The notes under the pieces: model-generated | The model's database searches: none | What the model was told of the DNA's origin: nothing | What the model saw: the letters and a program-made list of their open reading frames with translations, nothing else | Translations under genes and position numbers: made by a program | In this document: piece by piece, positions 1-5,207 of the stretch | How positions within the stretch are numbered: position 1 is the first letter of the stretch | Layout of the letters: every line of letters starts with the position of its first letter | Assembly: GCA_016178435.1 (NCBI GenBank) | Contig: JACOTK010000141.1 | Span: 1 to 5,207 of the forward strand | DNA length: 5,207 nt | DNA from: Actinomycetota bacterium | Lineage (GTDB): Bacteria > Actinomycetota > Acidimicrobiia > Acidimicrobiales > CADCSY01 | Reading direction: 5' to 3'

Positions 1-2
1 GA

Positions 3-212
3 CGTGCTCATGCCGGCGAGCACATCGAAATCACCAGACGGGGCGAGGTGGTCGCGGTTCTCGGGCCGGCACCCTCCAGCGATGTCCTCACCCGGCTCCG
101 TGCGGACGGACGGCTCAAGCCGGCCTCGGTCACCGGACCCCTGCCCGCTCCCGTCAGGACGCGCCGACCCGCCTCCGCCGCACTTGCCGAGTTGCGCGCC
201 GACGAACGTTGA
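3..212 (+). CDS. Type II antitoxin, Phd/YefM (VapB-like) family, C-terminal part (5' truncated)
   Basis: The frame is open from the left edge to a TGA at 210-212, giving 69 residues; the true start lies outside the window. The visible part begins RAHAGEHIEITRRGEVVAVL, which matches the end of the Phd/YefM DNA-binding fold: a helix ending in a 'G-E-x-I-x-I-T-R-R-G-x-V-V-A-V-L' strand pair. After it comes a Pro/Ala/Arg-rich tail ending LAELRADER, the flexible region that in this family wraps and blocks the toxin. The known role is to neutralise the cognate toxin and repress its own promoter, which would lie left of the window. The reading frame runs directly into the PIN-domain gene with a stop/start overlap, the usual layout of a vapBC-type operon. 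Which Phd/VapB subfamily it belongs to cannot be settled without the N-terminus. Confidence 0.82.
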   Translation, partial: RAHAGEHIEITRRGEVVAVLGPAPSSDVLTRLRADGRLKPASVTGPLPAPVRTRRPASAALAELRADER

Positions 213-622
213 GCCTCTGGTATCTGGACTCCTCGGCCATTGTGAAGTTTGCCGTTGTCGAGCGCGAGAGCAAGGCCCTTGGCGAGTGGCGGAACGACTT
301 GGACCCCGGCGATGTCCTTGTCACCTGTGAGCTGGCTGTCACCGAGGTGACCCGGGCCGTCGCCCGAGTCGAGGGCGACATTGATGTGGCGCTCGATCAT
401 CTGGATGCGCTCGAACAATTGATCATCGATCGCAACCTCCTGCGCGCCGCCGGCCAACTCCACCCCCTCACCATGGGCAGCCTGGACGCCATCCATCTCG
501 CCGCCGCCTTGGCCCTTGGTGACGACCTCGCCGGCGTGGTGACCTACGACGAGCGCATGCACGATGCCGCCCACGATCTTGGCCTGACCACCATGGCGCC
601 GGGACGAGAACCGGTTCGCTGA
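209..622 (+). CDS. VapC-like PIN-domain ribonuclease toxin
   Basis: This 137-residue protein has the usual VapC length. It opens with the PIN signature strand LWYLDSSAIVKF, which carries the first acidic residue, D7. The other expected metal ligands are E46 (in LAVTEVTRAV), D93 (in GSLDAIHLAAAL) and D114 (in VTYDERM), so the Mg2+/Mn2+ active site looks complete and the toxin potentially active. VapC proteins are site-specific endoribonucleases that cut tRNA or rRNA and arrest growth when the antitoxin is degraded. The chosen start is TTG at 209-211, which overlaps the antitoxin TGA (210-212). It puts the first Asp at residue 7, as is normal in the family, and no ATG or GTG fits better. No strong ribosome-binding site is visible, so expression probably depends on translational coupling to the antitoxin. 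The exact RNA target is unknown. Confidence 0.88.
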   Translation: MSLWYLDSSAIVKFAVVERESKALGEWRNDLDPGDVLVTCELAVTEVTRAVARVEGDIDVALDHLDALEQLIIDRNLLRAAGQLHPLTMGSLDAIHLAAALALGDDLAGVVTYDERMHDAAHDLGLTTMAPGREPVR

Positions 623-657
623 GCCGGGGCCCGGACACTCAGCCCGTCGCCACCGGA

Positions 658-2244
658 TCATCGGGCAGGTTGGTACACACCGAAGATCTCGCGCAGCGCA
701 TCGCTGACCTCGCCGAGGGTTGCCTTGGCTCGCAGGGCGTCCTTCATGGGGTACAACACGTTGTCGGCACCGCGAGCGGCGGCCTTCAGCGCCTCGATGT
801 GGCGATCGACCTCGGCCTGGTTGCGTGACGCTCGGAGTGCGCGCACCCGGTCCGCCTGGGCCTTCTGAAAGGCCGGGTCGATGGGGAAGATCTCCGGTTC
901 GGCGTCCTCCACCTCGTTGTAGCGGTTGACCCCGACGATGATCTTGTCGTTGTTGTCGATCGCCTTGGTGTAGGCATAGGCGGCGTTTTCGATCTCGTCC
1001 ATCTGGTAGCCGGCCTCGATGGCGGCAACGGCGCCACCGAGCTCGTCGATCTTCTCGAGGTACTCCCACACACGCGCCTCGACCTCGTCGGTCAGCGACT
1101 CGACGAAGTACGAGCCGGCCAGAGGGTCGGGGGTCGCGGTCACCCCGGTCTCGTGCGCGACAACCTGTTGGGTGCGCAGGGCGATGCGGGCGGCCGTCTC
1201 GGTCGGAAGCCCGAGCGCCTCGTCGAAGCCGTTGGTGTGCAGGCTCTGGGTGCCGCCCATGACGGCCGCCATCGCCTGAAGCGCGACGCGGACGATGTTG
1301 ACCTCCGGCTGTTGGGCCGTCAACGTCGAACCGCCGGTCTGGGTGTGGAAGCGCAACAGCTTCGACTTCTCGCTCTTTGCCCCGAAACGCTCCGTCATCA
1401 GACGATGCCAGATGCGCCTGGACGCCCTGAACTTCGCGACCTCCTCGAAGAAGTCGTTGTGTCCGTTCCAAAAGAAGCTGAGCCGGGGCGCGAACTCGTC
1501 GACATCGAGCCCCGCCGCCATGGCCGCCTCCACATACGCGATGGCGTTGGCCATGGTGAAGGCGAGCTCCTGGACCGCCGTCGAGCCCGCCTCACGGATG
1601 TGATAGCCCGAGATCGAGATGGTGTTCCAGCTGGGGATGTGCTTCGTGCAATAGGCGAACAGGTCGGTGATCACCCGCATCGAGGGCCTCGGCGGGTAGA
1701 TGTAGGTGCCCCTGGCGATGTACTCCTTCAACAGGTCGTTCTGCACGGTCCCACCGCCGATGTCGTGCGAGGCAACCCCCTGCTCCTCGGCCACCAACTC
1801 GTAGAGCAACAACAGGATGGGGGCGGTCGAGTTGATCGTCATCGACGTCGTGACCTTGTCGAGGGGAATGCCGTCGAGCAGTTGGCGCATGTCATCGATC
1901 GAGTCGATCGCCACGCCGACCTTTCCCACCTCGCCCTCGGCCCGGGGGTGATCGGAGTCATAGCCCATCTGGGTGGGCAGATCGAAGGCGCACGACAAGC
2001 CGGTGGAACCGTTTGCCAGGAGGAACTTGAAACGCTCGTTTGTCGCCTCGGCGGTGCCGAAGCCCGAATAGGGACGAATCGTCCAGGGTCGACCCCGGTA
2101 CATCGAGGGATAGACGCCACGGGTGTAGGGAGGCTTGCCCGGTTCGCCGAGCTGTCCGGCCGCATCCCACCCTTCGAGGTCCTCGGGGCCGTAGAGCGGC
2201 TTGATCTCGATACCGGAGTCGGTCGTACGGGAGTTCTCGGCCAT
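658..2244 (-). CDS. Methylmalonyl-CoA mutase, catalytic (large) subunit without B12-binding domain
   Basis: This 528-residue protein is the acyl-CoA mutase TIM-barrel domain alone. Family landmarks in order are RPYSGFGTAEATNERFKFL (58-76), GLSCAFDLPTQMGYDSDHP (82-100), YIYPPRPSMR (181-190), ISISGYHIREAGS (209-221) and TGGSTLTAQQPEVNIVRVA (303-321). By motif alignment from memory with Propionibacterium mutase, Y59, R178, Y214 and H215 correspond to Tyr89, Arg207, Tyr243 and His244. Isobutyryl-CoA mutase carries Phe/Gln at the first two positions and hydroxyisobutyryl-CoA mutase Ile at the first, so Tyr plus Arg favour (R)-methylmalonyl-CoA/succinyl-CoA interconversion. The protein ends near residue 528 with no DxHxxG cobalamin motif, so it needs a separate small subunit, as in archaeal-type two-subunit enzymes. 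The pathway would be cytosolic propionyl-CoA, odd-chain fatty acid or branched amino acid metabolism. The ATG at 2242-2244 is preceded by a -10-like box six bases upstream, suggesting a leaderless mRNA. Ethylmalonyl-CoA mutase is less likely because it is normally a longer fused protein. Confidence 0.93.
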   Translation of the reverse strand: MAENSRTTDSGIEIKPLYGPEDLEGWDAAGQLGEPGKPPYTRGVYPSMYRGRPWTIRPYSGFGTAEATNERFKFLLANGSTGLSCAFDLPTQMGYDSDHPRAEGEVGKVGVAIDSIDDMRQLLDGIPLDKVTTSMTINSTAPILLLLYELVAEEQGVASHDIGGGTVQNDLLKEYIARGTYIYPPRPSMRVITDLFAYCTKHIPSWNTISISGYHIREAGSTAVQELAFTMANAIAYVEAAMAAGLDVDEFAPRLSFFWNGHNDFFEEVAKFRASRRIWHRLMTERFGAKSEKSKLLRFHTQTGGSTLTAQQPEVNIVRVALQAMAAVMGGTQSLHTNGFDEALGLPTETAARIALRTQQVVAHETGVTATPDPLAGSYFVESLTDEVEARVWEYLEKIDELGGAVAAIEAGYQMDEIENAAYAYTKAIDNNDKIIVGVNRYNEVEDAEPEIFPIDPAFQKAQADRVRALRASRNQAEVDRHIEALKAAARGADNVLYPMKDALRAKATLGEVSDALREIFGVYQPAR

Positions 2245-2250
2245 TCCCCG

Positions 2251-2280
2251 AGCCTACGAGGATGAGGCCACCGCGACCAA
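2251..2280 (-). promoter_or_regulatory. Candidate leaderless promoter of the mutase gene
   Basis: On the minus strand a TTGGTC -35-like box (2275-2280) is followed by an 18-bp spacer and a TAGGCT -10-like box (2251-2256, TAnnnT form). Only six bases separate the -10 box from the ATG, so transcription would begin at or next to the start codon. Leaderless mRNAs of this form are common in actinobacteria. The lack of a properly spaced Shine-Dalgarno site before this ATG (GGGGA directly abuts it) agrees with that reading. This is a prediction from motif spacing only. Confidence 0.5.
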
Positions 2281-2282
2281 AG

Positions 2283-2299
2283 GAGGTTCCAGGAACTTC
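2283..2299. promoter_or_regulatory. Imperfect 17-bp dyad, possible operator
   Basis: The bases GAGGTTCCAGGAACTTC form two 8-base arms around a central A, with one mismatched pair; the inner 11 bases (GTTCC-A-GGAAC) are perfectly symmetric. The dyad lies immediately upstream of the candidate mutase -35 box, centred about 47 bp before the predicted transcription start. It is about 120 bp upstream of the ABC permease start. A dimeric regulator bound here could control either divergent unit. No regulator gene is in the window and the binding protein is unknown. A chance symmetry of this size is possible. Confidence 0.35.
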
Positions 2300-2374
2300 T
2301 TTGCCCTCTCCGCAGAAAACTGCTCAGCCGGCAGCCCCAATTGCCGATGCAGTGAATTGTGCAAAGCGTGAGCG

Positions 2375-2402
2375 TAACTTCACGACGCGTCCCGGGTAGG
2401 GA
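2375..2402 (+). promoter_or_regulatory. Candidate -10 box and Shine-Dalgarno site for the ABC permease operon
   Basis: TAACTT at 2375-2380 fits the actinobacterial TAnnnT -10 form, but the region 17 bp upstream (GTGAAT, 2352-2357) is a poor -35 box. AGGGA at 2398-2402 sits 10 bases before the ATG at 2413 and is a reasonable ribosome-binding site for it. An in-frame TGA at 2404-2406 rules out a more upstream start. The ribosome-binding site is fairly secure and the promoter call is weak. Confidence 0.35.
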
Positions 2403-2412
2403 CTGAGACATC

Positions 2413-3567
2413 ATGTTCCACACCCTCCTCACCGTCGTGAGCATCGTGGCGATCGTCGCCGCGGTCGTGCTTGTCTGGCCCGGGCGACTCAGCCAGTTCC
2501 GCATCGAGGCGGAGTTGGCAGGCCAGTGGTATCGGGCCAAGGGGCGGCGACACGCCATCCTCTTGACGATCGTCTCCAGCTTCCTGCCTGCAGCCGTCGT
2601 CCTCTCGATCGCGATCGAGAACGAGGTGCGCACGGGAGGATCCCGCCTCGTCAATGCCATCGGGCCCGACTCCTGGGTCACCGCCATCGGCGCCGACGAC
2701 TGGATCAACTCCTCGTTCGTGCCCCACGAGGTCTACGACCGCCTGCGTCAGGACGGGGTGCGGGCATCTGCCACGCAGCGCTACTTCACCAAGTTCAACG
2801 GACAGGACCTGTTCGTGCTCAGCTACGACTCGCCGGACTCCCTCGTGGCTCCGAAGTTGACCAAGGGTCGCCACGTCCAAAACGATCGCGAGGCGGTCAT
2901 CGACAGTGAGCTGAAGCTCTCACTCGGCGACACGGTGATGTTGCGGGGTCTGCCCTTTCATGTCGTGGGCATGACCAGCGGCGTGAGCTCGCTCGGCAAG
3001 ACCGCCGTGTTCATCGGCGAGAAGCCCATGCTCACCGAGTTCGCCATGACCACCACGTACACAGCCATCGCCGTCATGGGCAAGCCCGAGAACCTCCCTC
3101 GCTGGCTGTCCGAGACCCCCGGTCTCCAGGTGAAGACCAACGCGTCCTTCGTAGCGGGCAACGACTCGTTCTGGGCTCGCAACGGCTCGCCGATCACCAC
3201 CGCGCTCGTCGTCGTCATCCTGACGCTCTCGGGAGGCTTCATGTTCGCCAGCAAACGCTCGCAGCTCGCCCTGAACCACTACGACAATGCGGCGCTGCGA
3301 TTGATGGGCACCCGATGGAGCACGATCCGCAACGTCGAGTTGCAGGCCTCGCTTCGCCGGGCGGCCGCGAGCACGCCCATCTCGTTCATCTGGGCATTCC
3401 CGGGCCTCGCGATCGTGAACGAGATCACCGCGGGGTTCAAGGCCGAGCTGGAGCTGAGCTACTTCATCTGGGCCGCGGCGATGGTCGTGCTCATGTCCGT
3501 TGTCTCCGTCGCCCTGCTGAGTCCCGAGTACCGCCGACTCAGCCCGATCGAATCGGCACACCGATGA
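2413..3567 (+). CDS. ABC transporter permease, MacB/FtsX/DevC-like
   Basis: This 384-residue membrane protein has hydrophobic segments at about 3-23, 48-67, 260-278, 316-338 and 350-368. Between segments two and three lies an extracytoplasmic domain of about 190 residues containing KGRHVQNDREAVIDSELKLSLGDTV and FHVVGMTSG, the pattern of the MacB periplasmic core domain. The C-terminal half has the FtsX-domain block AALRLMGTRWSTIRNVELQ (293-311) and a cytoplasmic tail YRRLSPIESAHR, like the 'P-x-x-x-L-x-P' tail of this family. Type VII ABC permeases of this kind couple ATP hydrolysis to outward movement or extraction of lipids, peptides or small molecules rather than classical import. The fifth segment, at the extreme N-terminus before the usual first helix (residues 48-67), is unusual. 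The stop overlaps the next start (ATGA), and the matching ATPase lies one gene downstream. No membrane-fusion protein is visible. The substrate is unknown. Confidence 0.85.
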   Translation: MFHTLLTVVSIVAIVAAVVLVWPGRLSQFRIEAELAGQWYRAKGRRHAILLTIVSSFLPAAVVLSIAIENEVRTGGSRLVNAIGPDSWVTAIGADDWINSSFVPHEVYDRLRQDGVRASATQRYFTKFNGQDLFVLSYDSPDSLVAPKLTKGRHVQNDREAVIDSELKLSLGDTVMLRGLPFHVVGMTSGVSSLGKTAVFIGEKPMLTEFAMTTTYTAIAVMGKPENLPRWLSETPGLQVKTNASFVAGNDSFWARNGSPITTALVVVILTLSGGFMFASKRSQLALNHYDNAALRLMGTRWSTIRNVELQASLRRAAASTPISFIWAFPGLAIVNEITAGFKAELELSYFIWAAAMVVLMSVVSVALLSPEYRRLSPIESAHR

Positions 3568-4643
3568 ACCCGGCCCAAGACCTCGCACCCGCCCCCACGC
3601 CACTGACCACACCCGACGCCACACCACTCACCGACAACAAGGACCGCATCGTGCAGACAGCCGAGCTCATTCCCGGAGCGATCACCGAAACCGGTGGGGT
3701 CTTCACCCAGCACCTGGGCATCGTCGATCCCTACGTTCAGAAGGATCCCGAGCGCGCCGCCATGATCACCGGGGAGATCGAGGCCGCCATCGCCGAGATT
3801 CGCACCATGGGCTATCAACGCCACCAACCCAACCCCTTCACCGAGCAGCTCTACACCAATCCGAACTGCACGATGGCACGGTGGCGTCGTGCCATTCCGG
3901 GCGCCGAGGCGCTCCTGCCCCTCTACGAGGTGGGTTCACACCTCCCCGACGGCACGCCCATCGATGATCATGCCGCCGATCTCTTCCAGTTCGCCGCCGA
4001 CGCGCGAGGCATCAGAAGTCGAGCTGCCGCCATGACCTGGGTGGTCGAGAACCATGTCGCGAAATATCTCCAGGACAATCGCATCCAGTGGCTGAGCCTG
4101 GCGTGCGGCGCAGCGGTTCCCGCGTTTCGCACGGTGCGCGACCTGCAGGCGGAGGGCAGGGACGTTCAGGTCACCCTGATCGACCAGGACGCACAGGCAC
4201 TGGACCTCGCCCTGCATCAAGCCGAGCGCCATGAGATCCCCCGCCACTCCCTCGTGCTGCACCGCCAGAACGTGTTGCACAGGTCCCGTCTGCACCAGAC
4301 CCTCGACCCCAAGCGGTTCCACGTCGCGGAGGGCCTCGGCATCTTCGAGTACTTCGTCAACGACGTTCGCAAGCGAACCGGGGCCCAGTCCTTCCTCCAG
4401 GTCGCCTACGAGTTGGTCGAGCCCGGTGGGCTGCTGGTCGTCAGCAACATGTTGAGCACCCATCCCCAACTGGCCTTCACCCTCATCGCCATCCAGTGGC
4501 CCTACATCTGGCCTCGTTCGGTGCCCGAGATCGTCCAGATCGTTCGCGAGGCGGGCATCCCCGACGACGAGGTGCAGATCTTCCTGCCCGACGACGGCGT
4601 CTATGCCGTCGTCGCGATCAACAAGTCCATCGACCGGAACTGA
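3564..4643 (+). CDS. Class I SAM-dependent methyltransferase, substrate unknown
   Basis: This 359-residue protein starts at the ATG overlapping the permease stop (ATGA, 3564-3567), which implies translational coupling. Residues 1-25 are a Pro/Thr-rich, probably disordered leader. Residues 26-170 form a helical N-terminal region without a domain I recognise, ending in GIRSRAAAMTWVVENHVAKYL. A Rossmann methyltransferase core follows: motif I WLSLACGAAVPAF (176-188), acidic motif II VTLIDQDAQALDLA (203-216) with D207 as the likely ribose ligand, motif III HRQNVL (233-238), motif IV-like VAEGLGIFEYF (254-264), and YELVEPGGLLVVSNM (282-296). The 'GL-(F)-(D/E)-Y' block and 'PGG-L-L-V-x-N' resemble methyltransferases often annotated as 3-hydroxypalmitate methyl ester synthesis proteins; this is a loose match from memory. 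Motif I has only one glycine (CGAA) where GxGxG is typical. A hydrophobic, Trp-rich stretch (IAIQWPYIWP, 308-317) could touch membrane or a lipid substrate. Position between permease and ATPase suggests it modifies the cargo or the transporter. Confidence 0.78.
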   Translation: MNPAQDLAPAPTPLTTPDATPLTDNKDRIVQTAELIPGAITETGGVFTQHLGIVDPYVQKDPERAAMITGEIEAAIAEIRTMGYQRHQPNPFTEQLYTNPNCTMARWRRAIPGAEALLPLYEVGSHLPDGTPIDDHAADLFQFAADARGIRSRAAAMTWVVENHVAKYLQDNRIQWLSLACGAAVPAFRTVRDLQAEGRDVQVTLIDQDAQALDLALHQAERHEIPRHSLVLHRQNVLHRSRLHQTLDPKRFHVAEGLGIFEYFVNDVRKRTGAQSFLQVAYELVEPGGLLVVSNMLSTHPQLAFTLIAIQWPYIWPRSVPEIVQIVREAGIPDDEVQIFLPDDGVYAVVAINKSIDRN

Positions 4644-4677
4644 CGTTGTCTGCTCCCACCTCAAGGCAGGTCTGCCC

Positions 4678-5207
4678 ATGTCGCTCGTCAAGTTGAACAG
4701 GGTCTCCAAGGTCTACCAGCCAGGCACCCCCGGGGAGACCACCGCGCTCTTCGATGTGAGCTTCACCATCAATGAGGGCGAGTTCGTCGCCGTCGTGGGG
4801 CCATCGGGCTCGGGCAAGTCCACCTTGATGCACATCATCGGTGGCCTCGACGATCCCACCAGCGGCGCGTACTTCTTCGACGGCCAGGAGTTGGACGGGC
4901 TCGACGACAACCACCTGTGTGCCATCCGTCGGAGAATCGGCTTCATCTTCCAGGACTTCCGCCTGGTGAAGCGCCTCACCCTGCAACAGAACGTCGAGTT
5001 GCCGATGGTGCTCGAAGGGATACCGGCCGAGGAACGCCACGACCGTGCAACCCGGATGCTTCAACAGGTCGGACTCTACGGACGCGCTGATCACTATCCG
5101 AACGAGCTCTCCGGCGGCCAGCAACAGCGCGTCGCCATCGCACGGGCCCTGACCATGAAGCCCCGACTCCTCATCGCCGACGAGCCGACGGGCAACCTCG
5201 ACACCGA
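4678..5207 (+). CDS. ABC transporter ATPase, LolD/MacB-type (3' truncated)
   Basis: The first 176 residues are present before the window ends. Motifs in order are Walker A GPSGSGKST (41-49), Q-loop FQDF (Q92), the signature LSGGQQQR (144-151), Walker B LLIADEP (164-170) with catalytic E169, and the D-loop GNLD (172-175). The H-loop histidine lies beyond the edge. The 'FQDFRLVKRLTLQQNVELPM' block is typical of the LolD/MacB/FtsE-like group that pairs with FtsX-type permeases, and family length is about 220-250 residues, so roughly 50-70 residues are missing. The ATG at 4678 is preceded by AAGGCAGG (4663-4670) at a 7-base spacing. The gene begins 34 bp after the methyltransferase stop in the same direction, and it almost certainly energises the permease at 2413-3567. 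Confidence 0.95.
   Translation, partial: MSLVKLNRVSKVYQPGTPGETTALFDVSFTINEGEFVAVVGPSGSGKSTLMHIIGGLDDPTSGAYFFDGQELDGLDDNHLCAIRRRIGFIFQDFRLVKRLTLQQNVELPMVLEGIPAEERHDRATRMLQQVGLYGRADHYPNELSGGQQQRVAIARALTMKPRLLIADEPTGNLDT

Noticed and set aside
623..666. GC-rich inverted repeats between the convergent toxin and mutase genes as a terminator
   Set aside because: CCGGG-G-CCCGG (624-634) has no room for a loop, the GCCCG/CGGGC pair (642-646 and 662-666) is only five bases with a 15-base loop, and no T-tract follows either on either strand.
8..1471. 487-residue open frame on the minus strand
   Set aside because: It runs antisense to the VapC gene and out of frame with the mutase, both of which have clear family motifs. 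Its Arg/Gly/Pro-rich composition is typical of shadow frames in high-GC DNA.
1153..2265. 370-residue open frame on the plus strand antisense to the mutase
   Set aside because: It has no recognisable domain, an Arg/Gly/Val-rich low-quality composition, and is fully covered by the well-supported mutase gene.
2279..2399. Perfect Shine-Dalgarno-like AAAGGAGGT (2279-2287) followed by a 32-codon TTG-started frame ending at TAG 2397-2399
   Set aside because: The spacing to the TTG at 2301 is 13 bases, longer than usual, the peptide has no recognisable features, and the site overlaps the opposite-strand -35 box and flanks the dyad. A leader peptide for the permease operon is possible but unsupported.
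1839..2708. 289-residue minus-strand frame spanning the divergent intergenic region
   Set aside because: It overlaps the mutase 5' end in another frame and the permease 5' end antisense, and shows no domain or ribosome-binding site.
3315..3563. 83-residue N-terminal extension of the methyltransferase frame
   Set aside because: The extension lies inside the permease coding region, has a shadow-like His/Arg/Gly-rich composition, and the ATGA-overlap start at 3564 is a far more typical operon junction.
4618..5124. 168-residue minus-strand frame under the ABC ATPase
   Set aside because: It is antisense to the ATPase, which carries every expected motif.

Overview
The window looks like chromosomal DNA from a high-GC actinobacterium. 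The base composition is GC-rich throughout, third positions are strongly G/C, and long spurious reading frames run antisense to the real genes. The gene content also fits: a VapBC-type toxin-antitoxin pair, a two-subunit-type methylmalonyl-CoA mutase, and a likely leaderless promoter. A deep-branching, Acidimicrobiia-like lineage is a guess I cannot test here.

The left edge (3-622, + strand) holds the C-terminal part of a Phd/VapB-like antitoxin, then a complete PIN-domain VapC-like ribonuclease. The toxin starts at a TTG that overlaps the antitoxin stop. It converges on the next gene with only 35 bp between the two stop codons.

Bases 658-2244 (- strand) encode the catalytic subunit of a methylmalonyl-CoA mutase of the short type, which lacks the cobalamin-binding domain. 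Its substrate-contact residues fit a dicarboxylic acyl-CoA better than isobutyryl- or hydroxyisobutyryl-CoA. No small B12-binding subunit or MeaB chaperone is present, so the partner must be encoded elsewhere.

The divergent intergenic region (2245-2412) holds a plausible leaderless promoter for the mutase, with a 17-bp imperfect dyad just upstream of its -35 box. It also holds a weaker candidate -10 box and a Shine-Dalgarno site for the rightward operon.

From 2413 to the right edge, three + strand genes form a tight operon. The first is a MacB/FtsX/DevC-like ABC permease with an extra N-terminal membrane segment. The second, coupled by an ATGA overlap, is a divergent class I SAM-dependent methyltransferase. 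After 34 bp comes a LolD/MacB-type ABC ATPase, cut by the window end just after its Walker B and D-loop motifs. A methyltransferase placed between the two halves of an ABC system is the most interesting feature here. It suggests a modify-and-export (or modify-and-extract) system for a lipid, peptide or small molecule, but the substrate cannot be read from the sequence.
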